Notes: a model not told the origin generated them from the sequence alone. Positions 25,068 through 36,250 are shown, counted from the stretch's first letter. The stretch: 64,000 bases of DNA from Epiperipatus broadwayi (GCA_028023455.1 JAQFVV010006255.1:5502501-5566500); one strand, 5' to 3'. Numbers and translations: made by a program.

Positions 25068-25230
25068 CAAATGATAATGCTTAATAAATTGCTATCTTGT
25101 ACTATCCTATCCAATATCACCAGACTAATTTCAAGCTTATGGGTTTTATCCATATGTCTGCAACTTGAAACTAGTCTAAAGATATTGGATAGGATGGCAC
25201 AAGATAGGGGTTTATTAAGCACTATCATCT
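25068..25230. repeat. Central inverted repeat of the PLE terminal-repeat array
   Basis: The left arm (about 25068-25137) and right arm (about 25162-25230) are inverted: TTTCAAGC near the left inner edge, CTTGAAACTAGTCT at the right inner edge, with TATCCTATCCAATATC and GATATTGGATAGGAT as complements. The arms begin at the hammerhead 3' half, so the junction sits at or next to the predicted cleavage site. Confidence 0.7.
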
Positions 25231-25760
25231 AACTTCTATTATTACCTACAAATGCTTTCAGTAAATGACAGAGGTGGTGAAAAGGTAGGTTACTGAAATA
25301 GCAATGTGTAAGTTGGGGTCATGTGATATTTTATTGGTTTATACTAAATCCAGGCAAGATCATAGAGGTATTTATAATTGCTAAGAAACTAAGGACACCA
25401 TAATTTATAGATACTGAACTGGTTTCAGCTCTATTTCATTATCCAAGCAAATTGTCACAGATTGAAATTATTTATATGGTTTTCAGTTTGAGCTGACATC
25501 TTGATAGTATAACAGAGAGGTAAGTGATGGCTTCTAGAAGGAGGGTGCTTTAGATTCAAAACAACCAGGTGCTCTGTTTCAAGATCCAAAGATTGAAACT
25601 AGTCTGGGAATATTGGATAATGCAGCACGAGATAAGGATTTATTAAACAATGTCATCTGGCATCTATTATTACTTACTCAAACTTACAGTAAGTAGCATA
25701 GAAAAATTATGGAAAAAGTATGCTGCTAAGTAGCAATTTTCTGGAATCATGTATCTTGTG

Positions 25761-26735
25761 AATTTTCATATTGATAGTTGTCTCTGTAATTCAGTTACTA
25801 ATGTTAGTAATTGATAATGACATTAAATTTAAATCTTTCACAGCTTTATTTCCAACTATTTACATAATTGTTACTTTTGTAAAAGGTAGTATTAAATTCT
25901 TTGTAATCATGTGAGATTTTTTTTCTGATAGCTCTAAGGAGAGACATCTCCTATGGTGCTGCAATTTCATTATTGCTACCAGTCTTGACTTTGCTTATTT
26001 TTCTTTTTTTTTTTATAATTCTTTCAATTGATTTGAAAAAAATTTGATTTACTCATGTATTGTTTATGCCTTGTATCCAGATGATGATGAAGCTTTGCTG
26101 ATTTTATGGCTTCATTTGGTAATATGTTCATAACATACGATGCTTAACGAATTATCAACTCTACCCTTACAAGTATTGATAAATAAGTATTTCTGATGAG
26201 TATTTAAATGTTTTTCATTAGTTCTTTTTTATTGTTTTTTGAAGTCGAACAAGACATGTTATCATCACATAAGAATTATTTTTACCGTTACACTTTATTG
26301 ATATACTACTTCTTATTAGCCAATAATTCATTTGGGAATAAATTAATTAATTTAAATACTACTAAAATATATATAAAAAAATCATATAGCATTAAAAACA
26401 AAATCAATTAATTTACCTTTTTCAGTTTTCCAACCGAATTTTCACAATATAAGTAAAGACTATAACCATACAGAGAGACAAGAAAGAAGAAATATTGTGC
26501 CTCCTGAGAATTATAAAATGATTTTTTTTTATATAAATAATATGAAATAAAATTTTACCGTTATTTATTTATTTTTTATAATCAGAGTTTGCAGTTACAA
26601 AACTATCAAAAAAATACTAATAAAATAATAAATATAATTAAACAATTTTGTACTATTCAAGATAATCTTTAAATATTACATTGAAATTGTAGAATTGTTT
26701 TGTTTATTTTCTTCTAATTTTTTAACATTACTTTA
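25761..26735. other. Intron sequence, nothing recognised
   Basis: AT-rich, with no convincing exon or repeat end. Confidence 0.5.
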
Positions 26736-26864
26736 TAAGCAATTATTTTATCTAGCGCCGTGTTTATTTAACACTCTCAAAAGGCGCGTGCTCAATTAGC
26801 TTGAAAGGCTGATATTTGAATATAATATAATTATAAACACGGCGCTAGATAAAGTAATTGCTTA
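26736..26864. mobile_element. MITE-like element with 32-bp terminal inverted repeats
   Basis: The left arm 26736-26767 (TAAGCAATTATTTTATCTAG..) and right arm 26833-26864 are inverted with one mismatch in 32, including the GC-rich core CTAGCGCCGTGTTTAT. Total length is 129 bp and the flanks TTTA/TTTA could be a 4-bp target duplication. The interior (ACACTCTCAAAAGGCGCGTG..) has no coding capacity. I cannot assign the superfamily. Confidence 0.75.
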
Positions 26865-27103
26865 TTTACTCATAATTAAGTTTCAGTAAGAATGACGTTT
26901 AGTAAATTCTAAGTAATTTCACCGACTTCATTCAGTCAGTCAAAAAACATCGTAAATAGTAATTTAAAGTGAGAATTCTACTCACGCTCTTTTCAACAGT
27001 ACTTCAGATTTGCTCATATAAAAGAATTTGAGTCGTAGGAATAAGAGGATCCTTTTTATTCCTGCATAAATACTATATCTTGGATTGAAAAGGAGAGTAT
27101 TCA

Positions 27104-27166
27104 TTTATTTAACACTCTCAAAAGGTGCGTGCTCAATTAGCTTGAAAGGCTGATATTTGAATGTAA
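27104..27166 (+). repeat. Second copy of the MITE interior
   Basis: The 63 bases match 26763-26826 with about two differences (TTTATTTAACACTCTCAAAA, GGCTGATATTTGAAT) but carry no terminal inverted repeats. The phrase AACATTACTTTAT follows this copy and also precedes the 26736 element, suggesting a local duplication or a rearranged larger transposon. Confidence 0.7.
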
Positions 27167-27339
27167 CATTACTTTATGTTGTCTTTCAATTGTATTAATT
27201 TGACATGTTTTGTTAAAATAATAGAATTAATTATTTATAAAATTTAATAAAAAGAACTAACTTTTTTATTTTTCAAAAAGACATTGAAATACAACATTTT
27301 AATAATATTAATTTTATTTCATTTGAATTTTAATAACAG

Positions 27340-27420
27340 GCTTATGGATTCTTGACAAATATTTTACAGACCCCTAGAGGTCTGTGAAACATAGTTTTGG
27401 AATCATTGATCTAGAAGATT
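27340..27420 (-). mobile_element. Possible hAT-type transposon end
   Basis: On the minus strand CAATGATTCCAAAACTATG resembles the CAGNGGTTCNCAAACT-type terminus of hAT elements. It is followed by the short hairpin ACAGACC..GGTCTGT common just inside such ends. No partner end or transposase was found, so this is a tentative call. Confidence 0.35.
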
Positions 27421-27940
27421 GATTTCATTAAGATTCAATAGGTTGGGAATGTGAGTCTTAGAAAAAAGTTTTTAAAAAAAAAAATAATACATCGTAGGTA
27501 TGTGAATTCTGATTTCTATGACATTGTTTATTGATAACATGAGTAACAAAAAGAAGTCAGAAATACAGGTAATAGTAGTTTCTATAAAATTCTGAACAAC
27601 CTTCATGTTTACTTGGAAAACTATGGGCATCCAGATTGTATAATAGGATCTCTTCCCCCCCCCTCTAAGAACCAAGTTGTGAAAGTGTATATTTAACTGT
27701 TCTATTTCAAATGAAACTATATGACATAATATGGTAAATTTAGTAATTGCTTTTTGAATAGAGCAGATTTCTGACTCCCAAACTGACGATGCAAAATTAG
27801 GTGTTAATTTCTGTCTAAAAAATTAGAATATAATAATGACTATGAAAATATAGTATTATTGATTATATAAAAAGAATTAGATTAATTAATAATTTTTAAA
27901 TATTTACAATGTGAAATTACTGATATAATTAATTATAAAT
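27421..27940. other. Spacer, nothing recognised
   Basis: AT-rich sequence with a nine-C run near 27655-27663; no gene identified. Confidence 0.5.
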
Positions 27941-27949
27941 ATGCCAAAT

Positions 27950-28895
27950 TCTTCCAAAACATTTCACAACAGATCCAACTCTCATATACACTCGATATGT
28001 TGACGACATTTTTATTGCAGCAAAACCTTCCACCACTATCAACATACAAAATGAATTTCAAGCCATCTCAGGATTAACCCTCAGTAGAACTGATGAAAAC
28101 AATGAACAAGAAATAAAATATCTAGACTTTTTAATAAAAAAGAGAACACATACCTAGATTATAAAATGATGGTTAAACCGCTGCACATAAGAGGTTACAC
28201 AAGTCCAAAGTCTAACACCCCCAACATATACAAATGGGCAGGCATGAATGCTTTCCTATTCAGAAATCACCATTTATGTAAATACATAGTGGATAGGAAA
28301 AACAACATCGACAAATATACAAAGGAAATGACTAACATAGGCTTTTAACCCAATATAATCAATCAGAGAATAAAAACATTTTATAGAAAACTCAGAAATA
28401 AACAACCTAAAGACAATATGAAATACCTATCAATTCCTTTTATACATAATGTAACCTCAAATATTGCAAAAAAAATTGCCTAACAATTTGGAATTTAGCT
28501 TCAGAACACCTCCTAACACTAACCAACTAATAAATAATTCCAAAGATACAATAGAAAGAGATCAAGCCCCTCATGTGGTCTATAAAATGGCATGCCCTCA
28601 ATTAGGCTGCCAGGCATCTTACTACGGTGAGACTCGGGCTAACCTTAATACAAGAATTTACCAACACAGGTATGTATATAATAGGGTTAAAAATAAAAAT
28701 GAAGGAACATCTGTATTCTGGGACCACCAAGCAGCTACAGGCCATGTATTTGAACCTAGTTCTGCCCAAATAGTTTGTACTGAGAAGAGTGATGCCAAAA
28801 GAAAAGTTAAAGAGGCTTTTTACATTGCAAATGATCCCAGTGCCATTAATAGAAGAGAGGCATGCTTTCCTCTCTCTAAACAATGGACTAATTAA
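27950..28895 (+). pseudogene. Penelope-like element (family B): RT end plus GIY-YIG endonuclease, frameshifted
   Basis: The frame at 27961 encodes the RT catalytic strand YTRYVDDIFIAAKPS (YVDD at 27996-28007, intact), then IKYLDFLIKK, typical of PLE RT. A frameshift near 28150 leads to KPLHIRGYTSPKSN and NAFLFRNHHLCKYIVDRK. A second shift in an A-run near 28465 leads to the conserved FRTPPNTNQLIN and the GIY-YIG domain: HVVYKMACP, YYGETRANLNTRI, KRKVKEAFYI, and a short tail ending at 28895. The upstream RT half is absent (5' truncation near 27950). This is the best-preserved catalytic box of the PLE copies in the window. Confidence 0.8.
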
Positions 28896-29090
28896 ATATT
28901 CAAACTCATTTGCATATGTGTACAATAAATAACATATTCATTCACAAAGCTAGAGTATGAGATTCCAACGGTAAATCTCGAAAGCGCTAAGCAGACCTAT
29001 TATACATTATTTTAAGTATAATTATAGCTTCACTAACGCATGAGAAAAAAGTCGCATATTTATAATTACAATTTTCACTAGTGAAGAGAA
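28896..29090 (+). repeat. PLE family B 3' terminal region with conserved stem-loop
   Basis: About 60 bases after the stop lies AAGCTAGAGTATGAGATTCC, then a loop, AATCTCGAAAGCGCTAAGC: an inner stem GAGATT/AATCTC, an outer GCT/AGC pair and an asymmetric purine-rich internal loop. The equivalent structure follows the PLE at 63.7 kb. The remainder (TATAATTATAGCTTCACTAA, CGCATGAGAAAAAA) matches, inverted, the foldback at 9745-9945. Confidence 0.65.
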
Positions 29091-32000
29091 AAACAATTTA
29101 TGATATAATTAATGCTGTTTTTTAAAATGATAATGAATATTTGTCTTTCTTTTTTTAAATAATATTCATCAAATTTACACTTTCTTAAATATAAAATGTT
29201 GTTAAAAAACATTAAAAGTAATTGTTTGGAATTGTTACATCCAGATTCTATAATATTTTGAAGTATGAGATCAACTTTGTTGAAATTTGATGTTTATATA
29301 TGTAATATGCAGCATATTTCATTTATTCTGTAGTTCGATTTTTATGTGTGTGTGCGTATGAGTTGTAGTTTTGTGGGTTTTTATTTTGTGAAAAATTATA
29401 AGCAAAAAATACTTGGACGTTTTCATCCAACTGATCTTAATATTTTCTAGTAAAGATTTTCTAATACAGTTATAAAACTTCAGATTATGTCATTATTATT
29501 AAAACACTTATCTTAGATGACAGTCTGCACAGGGTTCAAGCCGTGAGCCAGCTCTTATAGAAATTATAGTGTTTGACATTTTTAATTAATGTGTGTATTA
29601 GAATGAATGAATGAAAAATATTATTTTCCAAATTTTAAGTTGATAAACTAAATTAACAACATTTACCGTAATTATTATTTTTTAAATTTGATACTTAAAA
29701 CTGAAGCAATTTTCGTATTGACTTTTTTACTTCTCTCTGCCATACTTTTGTTGTCATAGAAACGGTCTCAGCAGCTTATTTTAATTGTTGCTGAAATGAA
29801 TTTCTACCATGTTGCTATAGAAATGATCAATGTTTTATAGCCATGTCTGGAAAAGGCAGAGATATCACATATTTCTAAACGAGTGGTAAATTATATGATT
29901 GCCAAATTAAATTAGTATTAAAAAAAAAAAAGGAATCGTAAAAATTGAGTTTTCATTCAAAATGGAGGTTATAACTAAGGTAGAAATTGTTCTGATTTTA
30001 ACATTACAATATTGAAATTATTTGTATTAGAAAATTGCTAGTCTATTGTTTATTGCATATTTTAAATAATTACTTTTTTTGAGCAGTAAAAAAAAATATA
30101 AACCTTATAAATGATATTAAATTAAATTTATGATAAATCAGTATTTATTTTATCTACACATTAACATACTATTTATCCATAATAGGTGGGTGTATATATT
30201 ATTGAGGGATTAATTAAATAAGATAAATATGATTTAAATTATTGATTTTATAATAAATATTAATAAATTTAAGAAATATTTAATTTAAAATATATATATT
30301 ATAAGGATAAGTATAATCGTTCTTTTAGTGAAATGATTTATTTTTATTTATTTTTTAGGATTCTTTTTTATATTTCATTAAAAATGATATTTAATTTAAT
30401 TGGTTTAGTTATAATTTTATAATTTTTATATATTTTTTATTTAATAAATGTATGTATTTATATATAAACAACGTAGTTGAAAAAAAAAATTACATAATGC
30501 TGACAAACACACACACAATCCTTATATCTATATTTTTACACTTTTGGGGATCTTTTCTGTAAGGATATTTTAAATATTGGTAGTTCATTGTATTACATTA
30601 AAGCACATTTATATGCATATCTATAAACGAAGTAATAATTATTTTTATTAGTATTTTTAAGCAGATGTATCAAAAATCATCATATACAGTAGTAGTAAAT
30701 TTTTTTGTTTATTAAATATTTCTGAAAAAATTTTCATTTTTTGATGTTTGAAATACAAACACTTGTTTGGCAAGGGAATTCTTATCACGTGTAAAACATT
30801 TTTGAAGTTTACTTATAAAATTTTTTGTTATTGTTTAAATTTAATGAATAAATTATTTAATTCATCAAATTTTCACTCTCCTGTGTAAATTTAATGCTAA
30901 ATATTTAATAAAGAGGCATTCAAGAATTTTATGCATATTTTTTATGAATATCACAAATTATTTAAATTATTGTCCAGTACTTTTAGTTCTGCGGAACAAT
31001 ATATAAAATCAGTAAAATAAATAATATATATAAATTATAAAAAGCATGTGTTAACATTGTATTTAAAACTGCTGAGATAGTGCATAGTAAATTTTAATAT
31101 TAACATTTGATTATAATAAACACTAATAATCTTTCATATGTTTTAATAATTATTGTCTAAAGTTTTAATAAGTTAGTTTCATTAAACTGAAGAGTAATTG
31201 GATGTGATTTGTCAATTGTGTTTGAATAAGCATGAAATAGAAAATCTATCATTTATATATTGATGTGATTGGATATTTTAAATTTTAATATTATCTAATA
31301 ATATGATCTGATTTTATAGAATTATACGTTGATGAAAGTGGTGAGATATATTGGGTTAATAAATTTTGTAGTATTATTGAGCATTTAGTCTTATTATAAT
31401 TGACTTAATCAGTAAGAGCATTTTGATTATTAATGGAATAGCATGAGTAAATTAGCATTATTTTTTATTTTATTTAGTTTTAATTAAAGTTATATACTTA
31501 GTTAGATATCATTGATATTGTAAATTGGTAGGCATATTAAAATTATGACTTCATTCATCCATGAATTATTTTGTTTAAATATAAATATAAATGATGTTTA
31601 ACTTTTAGTATAAGTTTGTATTATTACAAACAGTGTTTTGACTCATAAGGAATATTAAGGTTTATCTGTCTAATCCTTTGTTATTATTTTTATTATATTA
31701 TAAGTGGATTATATAATAGGCATAAATCATTATTTATATGATAATGATATTTGGTTTTATTGCTTTATCTTTAATCTATTGCAAATAATGCTCATATTTT
31801 AAGGTAGGTTGAAATAATGATTTTGCTTGTTTTCTATTCATTCTAAATGCTATTTGAATTCATGAGGTTACAATAAAGATTATTATCATTGTTTTATTGA
31901 ATTAAGTGTTAGATTGTTATTCATTGATTGATATTCACTTTTGTTTAGTTTATTAATTCATTCTGTTACAAATGATGCTACAATTTACAGGCAATAATAA

Positions 32001-32500
32001 ATTAGGATTGTTTTTTGTTGGTCGTATTTTTATTCTGTTACAAATGGTGATCAGTAATTAGATTATAACTAAGGATACAATATGACCCATATTTTTATTC
32101 AGTTCCAAATGGCATTCAACTTCAGGTTATATTTAATTCAGTTACAAATGACAACCAATGAATGATTGGCTATATTTTCATTCAGATTTTATTAAAGTTT
32201 TCATTTCCCATTGTCATTATTTTTATTCATTTACAACTTATATTTGTAAAGAAATTGTTTCATTGATTTTATACAGGTATTTGATAGATTGAATTGGGGG
32301 TTTTCTTTTACATATATATTTTTTGATAAAAAAACACAGATTGAAAGAAGAAATGATTATTAAAAAAATTGAATATTTATGTTTAAAATTAGTCTTCTTC
32401 AGGCAGATATAGAAAGAGATTTATTTAATGAACTTCTTAAAAATATTAATTATGAGTTAACATTAAAAGTAATAAGGTTCATTGTTTCGTTTTTGTGATG
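29091..32500. other. AT-rich intron, nothing recognised
   Basis: More than 3 kb of low-complexity A+T sequence; I find no exon, RNA or transposon end with support. Confidence 0.5.
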
Positions 32501-32539
32501 TTATGATATTGCTTACAGCTACAAAAATAAACTCAACAA

Positions 32540-32725
32540 AATGTATTTTATGACAGATAAAGTTAATAATAAATTAGTGTGAAAATAAACAGTCATATGG
32601 ACATGAGAAAAGAAAGATTGTCATTTGAATGTGAAGTTTTAGCGCAGGTTAATGTTTTTTAAATATTTAGGAAATTGTTTATTTGATGATAGAAATGATG
32701 GCAAAGATATTAGAATACAATAAAT
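32540..32725 (+). mobile_element. LINE reverse transcriptase thumb fragment
   Basis: With one frameshift the sequence reads LSFECEVLAQVN then FKYLGNCLFDDRNDGKDIRI. This matches the RT E motif region F-K-Y-L-G-x-x-[IL]-x-D-D-G of RTE/Jockey-type LINEs. The rest of that element is not contiguous. Confidence 0.5.
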
Positions 32726-32929
32726 AAATGATTTTTTAATAAAAGATTATTTTGTTAAATATTTTTATCTGAAGTGGGGTTTCATATGAAGAAGAAACTT
32801 AGAAAAAAGAATGAAAAAATTGGTTGCCTCTGAATTATAGGCCTATAGAAAAATGGGAAAGATTAGTTGGAAGAAATACAATTTACAATTCTGAAATAGT
32901 AAAGAATATAAATGAAAAACATTATTGTG

Positions 32930-33145
32930 ATTAAGAAGAAAGTTGAATTGAACTTTCACTTAGAAGCAGAGAAAGTATTTATGTTATAAGGATACTTGGA
33001 GAGTAAAAAAAATAAGAGAAGAAAGAAGATGATTGATGTTCTAATGAAATTTTATGAGTGTTTGAAGGTTAGAACAATAGTCAGAAGTAATTGGAAATAG
33101 TTATAAGTTTGATGTATGGGACTTGCCTGTTGGGCAGATAATTAA
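32930..33145 (+). mobile_element. Possible LINE RT fragment upstream of motif B
   Basis: A broken frame reads IDVLMKFYECLKVRTIVR, then in another frame GNSYKFDVW. This resembles the LINE stretch LYEGxxTxVR..GxSxxFxVxxG before the HQG/RQG box. It lies after the thumb fragment at 32.6 kb, i.e. in the wrong order for one element, so two fragments or a rearrangement are needed. Confidence 0.3.
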
Positions 33146-34205
33146 TAATTATGATTGTAATATATATATATATTATAATGATATCAGCATAAAAGCTAAA
33201 TTATTTAGGAAAAAGAAAGTTAATTTAGCCAAATTAAAAAAAGATCTGAAGATTATAACAAAATCATGCAATATATAAAAAAATAAAATACAAGATTGTA
33301 TGTGTCTGTGTATACATAAGTTTTGGTTCTCTATCAAAATGACTATCTAACATTGTAGTCTCTATCTAACTTCATTTGGGGATGAAGAAAGATTGATTAA
33401 ATGATTATAGTCAAGATAGGAGGAAGGACTGTGTTTCTGAAGTTTGATGTTTCTAATTTCTAATCACACTTGAATGGTAATCAAGGATATGAAGTGTGAT
33501 ATTTTAAAAATTATATTAAACATGTGTGTGCATCTATGAAAATTATTCATTTATCCAAAATTATAAACGATTGCGTAGATTGCTAAGCTAATTAACTCAT
33601 ATATCCATAAATTATTTAAATAGGTTTTAGTGTTTAAATCAAATATTGACTTAGAATATAATTTGAGAGACGATAATTAAAATGTAGTGATAATGATAGA
33701 AATTATTATTTGTATTTCACATTGGATTAAAATTGACCGTTATTTTGTTATTGTAACAAATACAGTTTGTCAGGTAGTCAAATGAAGTTAGAATGTCTAT
33801 GAAAATAAGATTCTATAAATGAATTTTTTTATTGGGAAGTTGTTGTTTTTTACTTTAATACTTGTATAAATTGCTGAATTTATGATCTCTAACATTATAA
33901 ATTTATGAGAAATTTCAGTGAAGTAAATAATTTAAGTTAAAGGGGGCGGAAGATAAAGTGTTGCAATTTAGAGCAATATTATTTTTGTATGTCCATTTTA
34001 ATTAAAATTATGATTATAATAAATTAATAAATGTTGGAACATTTAAAAACAGAAAAGGCTTTCATTGGTTTAAATATCTTTATTCTAGCTTAGCGCATTC
34101 GATACATTCGATACTTCCAGTATCATGATCACAGCTGTATGATTAAGAAATATTGTAAACAAGAGATTAGCTCATTGAAAAAGAAGATAAAGCATTGGCA
34201 CTTAC
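33146..34205. other. Putative intron of the minus-strand gene, nothing else recognised
   Basis: AT-rich. A weak inverted similarity exists between about 33345-33380 and 33775-33815 (CTAACTTCATTTG and its complement). The donor GTAAGTGCC of the minus-strand exon reads into this stretch. Confidence 0.4.
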
Positions 34206-34446
34206 TTGAAAAACCTAATGTTGCTTTCAACTTCAGGGCAACCCAGATTGTGATCTGGAATGGCATTCCATAACTATTAGCATTGTAACAGTCAAAACAC
34301 GTGTATCTCGTTAACATAGTGCAGAATTCGACCACCACACAGAACAGCAGCACCATCGAGTAGCGAAGCCACCCATGGTACCGAGTTCGAACATAGTTGA
34401 TCGGTTCCACACTACAATCTACGGAACAACGCCTCTGATGCGACAT
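34206..34446 (-). CDS. First coding exon of an unidentified membrane protein, antisense to the coiled-coil gene
   Basis: Minus-strand ATG at 34446 opens 80 codons plus one base and ends TTTTTCAA|GTAAGTGCC, a strong splice donor (GTAAG at 34201-34205), phase 1. The peptide begins MSHQRRCSVDCSVEPINYVR, has a hydrophobic segment at residues 31-45 (MVLLFCVVVEFCTML) flanked by Arg/Tyr, then a Cys pair (TCFDC) and a second, weaker hydrophobic stretch. A signal-anchor or multi-pass membrane protein is the simplest reading. The exon is CpG-rich and lies at the edge of a CpG-rich island, as expected for a gene start. The ATG is the first Met in the frame. I do not recognise the family and see no later exons. 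A retrocopy or chance open frame is possible but less likely given the donor. Confidence 0.5.
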
Positions 34447-35300
34447 AAGTAAACACTTCTTTAGGCACGGTGGTCAGGGAGATGCACGAGATTCATGGTA
34501 TTGTTTCCGAGTTGGCCAACAATCAAACGAATATTAATTCACATATATAATCGAGGAAATATATATAATGGGCATCGAATAAATGAAAACTTAACTACAG
34601 ACGTACAGTTAAAATTATTTATTTACGTATTTAATAAAAATAACATTATTAATATTATTAATCATATTTTATATTCAGAGTTTCAATAGCTAATTGGCAA
34701 TTTTACTATATATAAAAATACAGTTGTTTATAAAGAGCATTCATTTATATGAAGGCGTAATCTAGCTACCTAAGGTTCCCGAGTGAGTATTTCTAATGCG
34801 TACTGTAGGGGATTTATACTTTGCACTGCAAGAGTCATCCGTGGCGGCGGACATACATTTATTTAATAAAAATATTTATTTTACGACTAAGGGCGAACAT
34901 TTATTTGAGAGTGGATGATGAAGATAATGCCGAGGCGGAGTGATATAGAGAATGATAAACTAAATAAAGGAACACGTGGTACGCTTTAGAAGGGCGATAT
35001 AAAATGGCAGCACTGAAACTGCAATGCCGTGAATAAGTTTATAAGGGCTTCGGGTTGGTCTCTGCCTCGACCCGAAGAGGTAAGGTGTCACATGAGCATA
35101 ACCAGGGACAAGCGGTCCGTGTCGCAATTTGCCAGCTGGCTGCGTGACGGTCGTCAAGCCCTACGGGAACATTATCATGTCCACTTGTGTAGGACGACTG
35201 GGGTTAATTCACCCTATAGAATCCGGAGTATTCACAGCATGGAATGAGCCATCGTGGCTTCAAAACGTAACACATGTATAAGATCTAAAAGATTATGGTA
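34447..35300. promoter_or_regulatory. CpG-rich island, likely promoter (minus gene, possibly bidirectional)
   Basis: Compared with the CpG-poor surroundings this stretch is dense in CG dinucleotides (for example GTGGCGGCGG near 34844, GCCGAGGCGGAG near 34930, CTCGACCCGAAGAGG near 35066, GTGACGGTCGTCAAGC near 35144). It sits directly upstream of the minus-strand first exon. A TATA-like CTTATAAAC lies at 35036-35044 on the minus strand. On the plus strand AAAATGGCAGCAC (about 35000) and a good donor GAAGAG|GTAAGG (35075-35082) could form an untranslated first exon of a divergent transcript. Confidence 0.45.
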
Positions 35301-36250
35301 ATATTTAACTAGATTTCAAACTCGGCCTCCCATTATCAACGTTGACTGAAAGAAAATTGGTGACTCTCAAAGAAATGAAATTTCCGTAATTATTCATTAA
35401 AATTTAATAATAGAAAAAATATCTAAAAGGGGACTTATTACAGCGAGCCTGCCAGCTGTTACGAAGTAGTAGACCCTGCATTACAATAACTGATTCTTTG
35501 AATGCGTGTCGATTTATATGAAATTTAAGTTATTTATAAAGCAAATATTAATGACAATTCGACACGCATTCACTGTTCAAGCGATTATGGATTTAGCTTT
35601 AAAACTAAGACAATTATGAGAAGGTAATAGTTCAATGATAATTATAAATAAAGTGGAGATTTGAGAAATACACACCTAAGAAGGATAGAGGGAGGTAAGC
35701 TAGATTATGCGAGAAATTTACAGATTACATTAATTCTCAAATTTTAGTTTCACAAAATTACAATTTTAACATTTAGAAGTTAGACAAATAGTAGGAGATG
35801 AGCTATAGCTTATTTTACTAGAGTACTCTATAATTTGGAATACACACACAGGTACCTGTTTTATAAGATGTTTTCGTCCATTTGTTTAATAGTAGATTGT
35901 TCGTGATTAGCAGTTTTCTTTCTTGTCTTTGGTTTTTTTATTGATTTTAACAGCAGCGGCTTTCTTGTTTATTTCAGGCAGCAGATCATTATGGTGTTTT
36001 TACGATGGGCAAGGTGAAGTTCGGCATATGGTGGGCCATCTTTCGACGGAGAATAATCTCGGTGCTTACTCGGTCATACCTTGGCAATATCAATTTTTTT
36101 AAGATATTTTAGACTCTCCACTCGAGAGCAAAGCTAAAATTCAAGTGAAAGTCTCCAGCAAGTCCAAGATGGCCTCCTTTTTTTATCTTGATCTTTTAAT
36201 TTTTCTGTTGAGATATTTTTAGGTTTTCTTTATCTTGCCCTCAGGATAAT
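35301..36250. other. CpG-rich flank with hairpin and splice-like strings
   Basis: Contains a 14-bp hairpin (35499-35572), a good acceptor (TTTCTTGTTTATTTCAG at 35961-35977) followed 36 bases later by AAG|GTGAAG, and AAGATGGCC near 36167 resembling a YY1-type initiator. No long coding frame. It may be promoter-proximal or 5' UTR sequence. Confidence 0.35.
35499..35572. repeat. 14-bp perfect inverted repeat (hairpin)
   Basis: TGAATGCGTGTCGA at 35499-35512 and its exact complement at 35559-35572 around a 46-base loop. The CpG-containing arms stand out from the AT-rich loop. Confidence 0.8.

Larger units (their letters stand above)
24640..25760. mobile_element. Palindromic array of four PLE family A terminal-repeat units
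   Basis: Two units run on the minus strand leftward and two on the plus strand rightward from a centre near 25150. The hammerhead cleavage-site string ACTAGTCT (or ATTAGTCT) recurs at 24662-24664 and 25123-25125 (minus) and at 25174-25176 and 25602-25604 (plus), so each unit is about 430-460 bp. Shared blocks include GATATTGGATAGGAT, ATTTATTAA-CA, TCTATTATTACTTAC, ATATTTTATTGGTTTATA, TTTCAGTTTG-GCT, TTGATAGTATAACA-AGAGGTAA. There is no coding sequence. The plus-strand second junction has lost about 28 bases of the ribozyme core. Confidence 0.65.

Noticed and set aside
29520-29560. B-box-like GGGTTCAAGCC as a tRNA-derived repeat
   Set aside because: No A box at the right distance and no tRNA-like fold.
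34960-35247. Overlapping open frames on both strands of the CpG-rich island
   Set aside because: High GC lowers stop frequency; neither peptide shows a known motif, and the strands overlap each other.
36005-36110. GC-richer string resembling a small nuclear RNA (ending GGCAATATCAATTTTTTT)
   Set aside because: It has an Sm-like tail but no match that I can place to U1, U2, U4, U5, U6, U11, U12 or a spliced leader, and no recognisable promoter.
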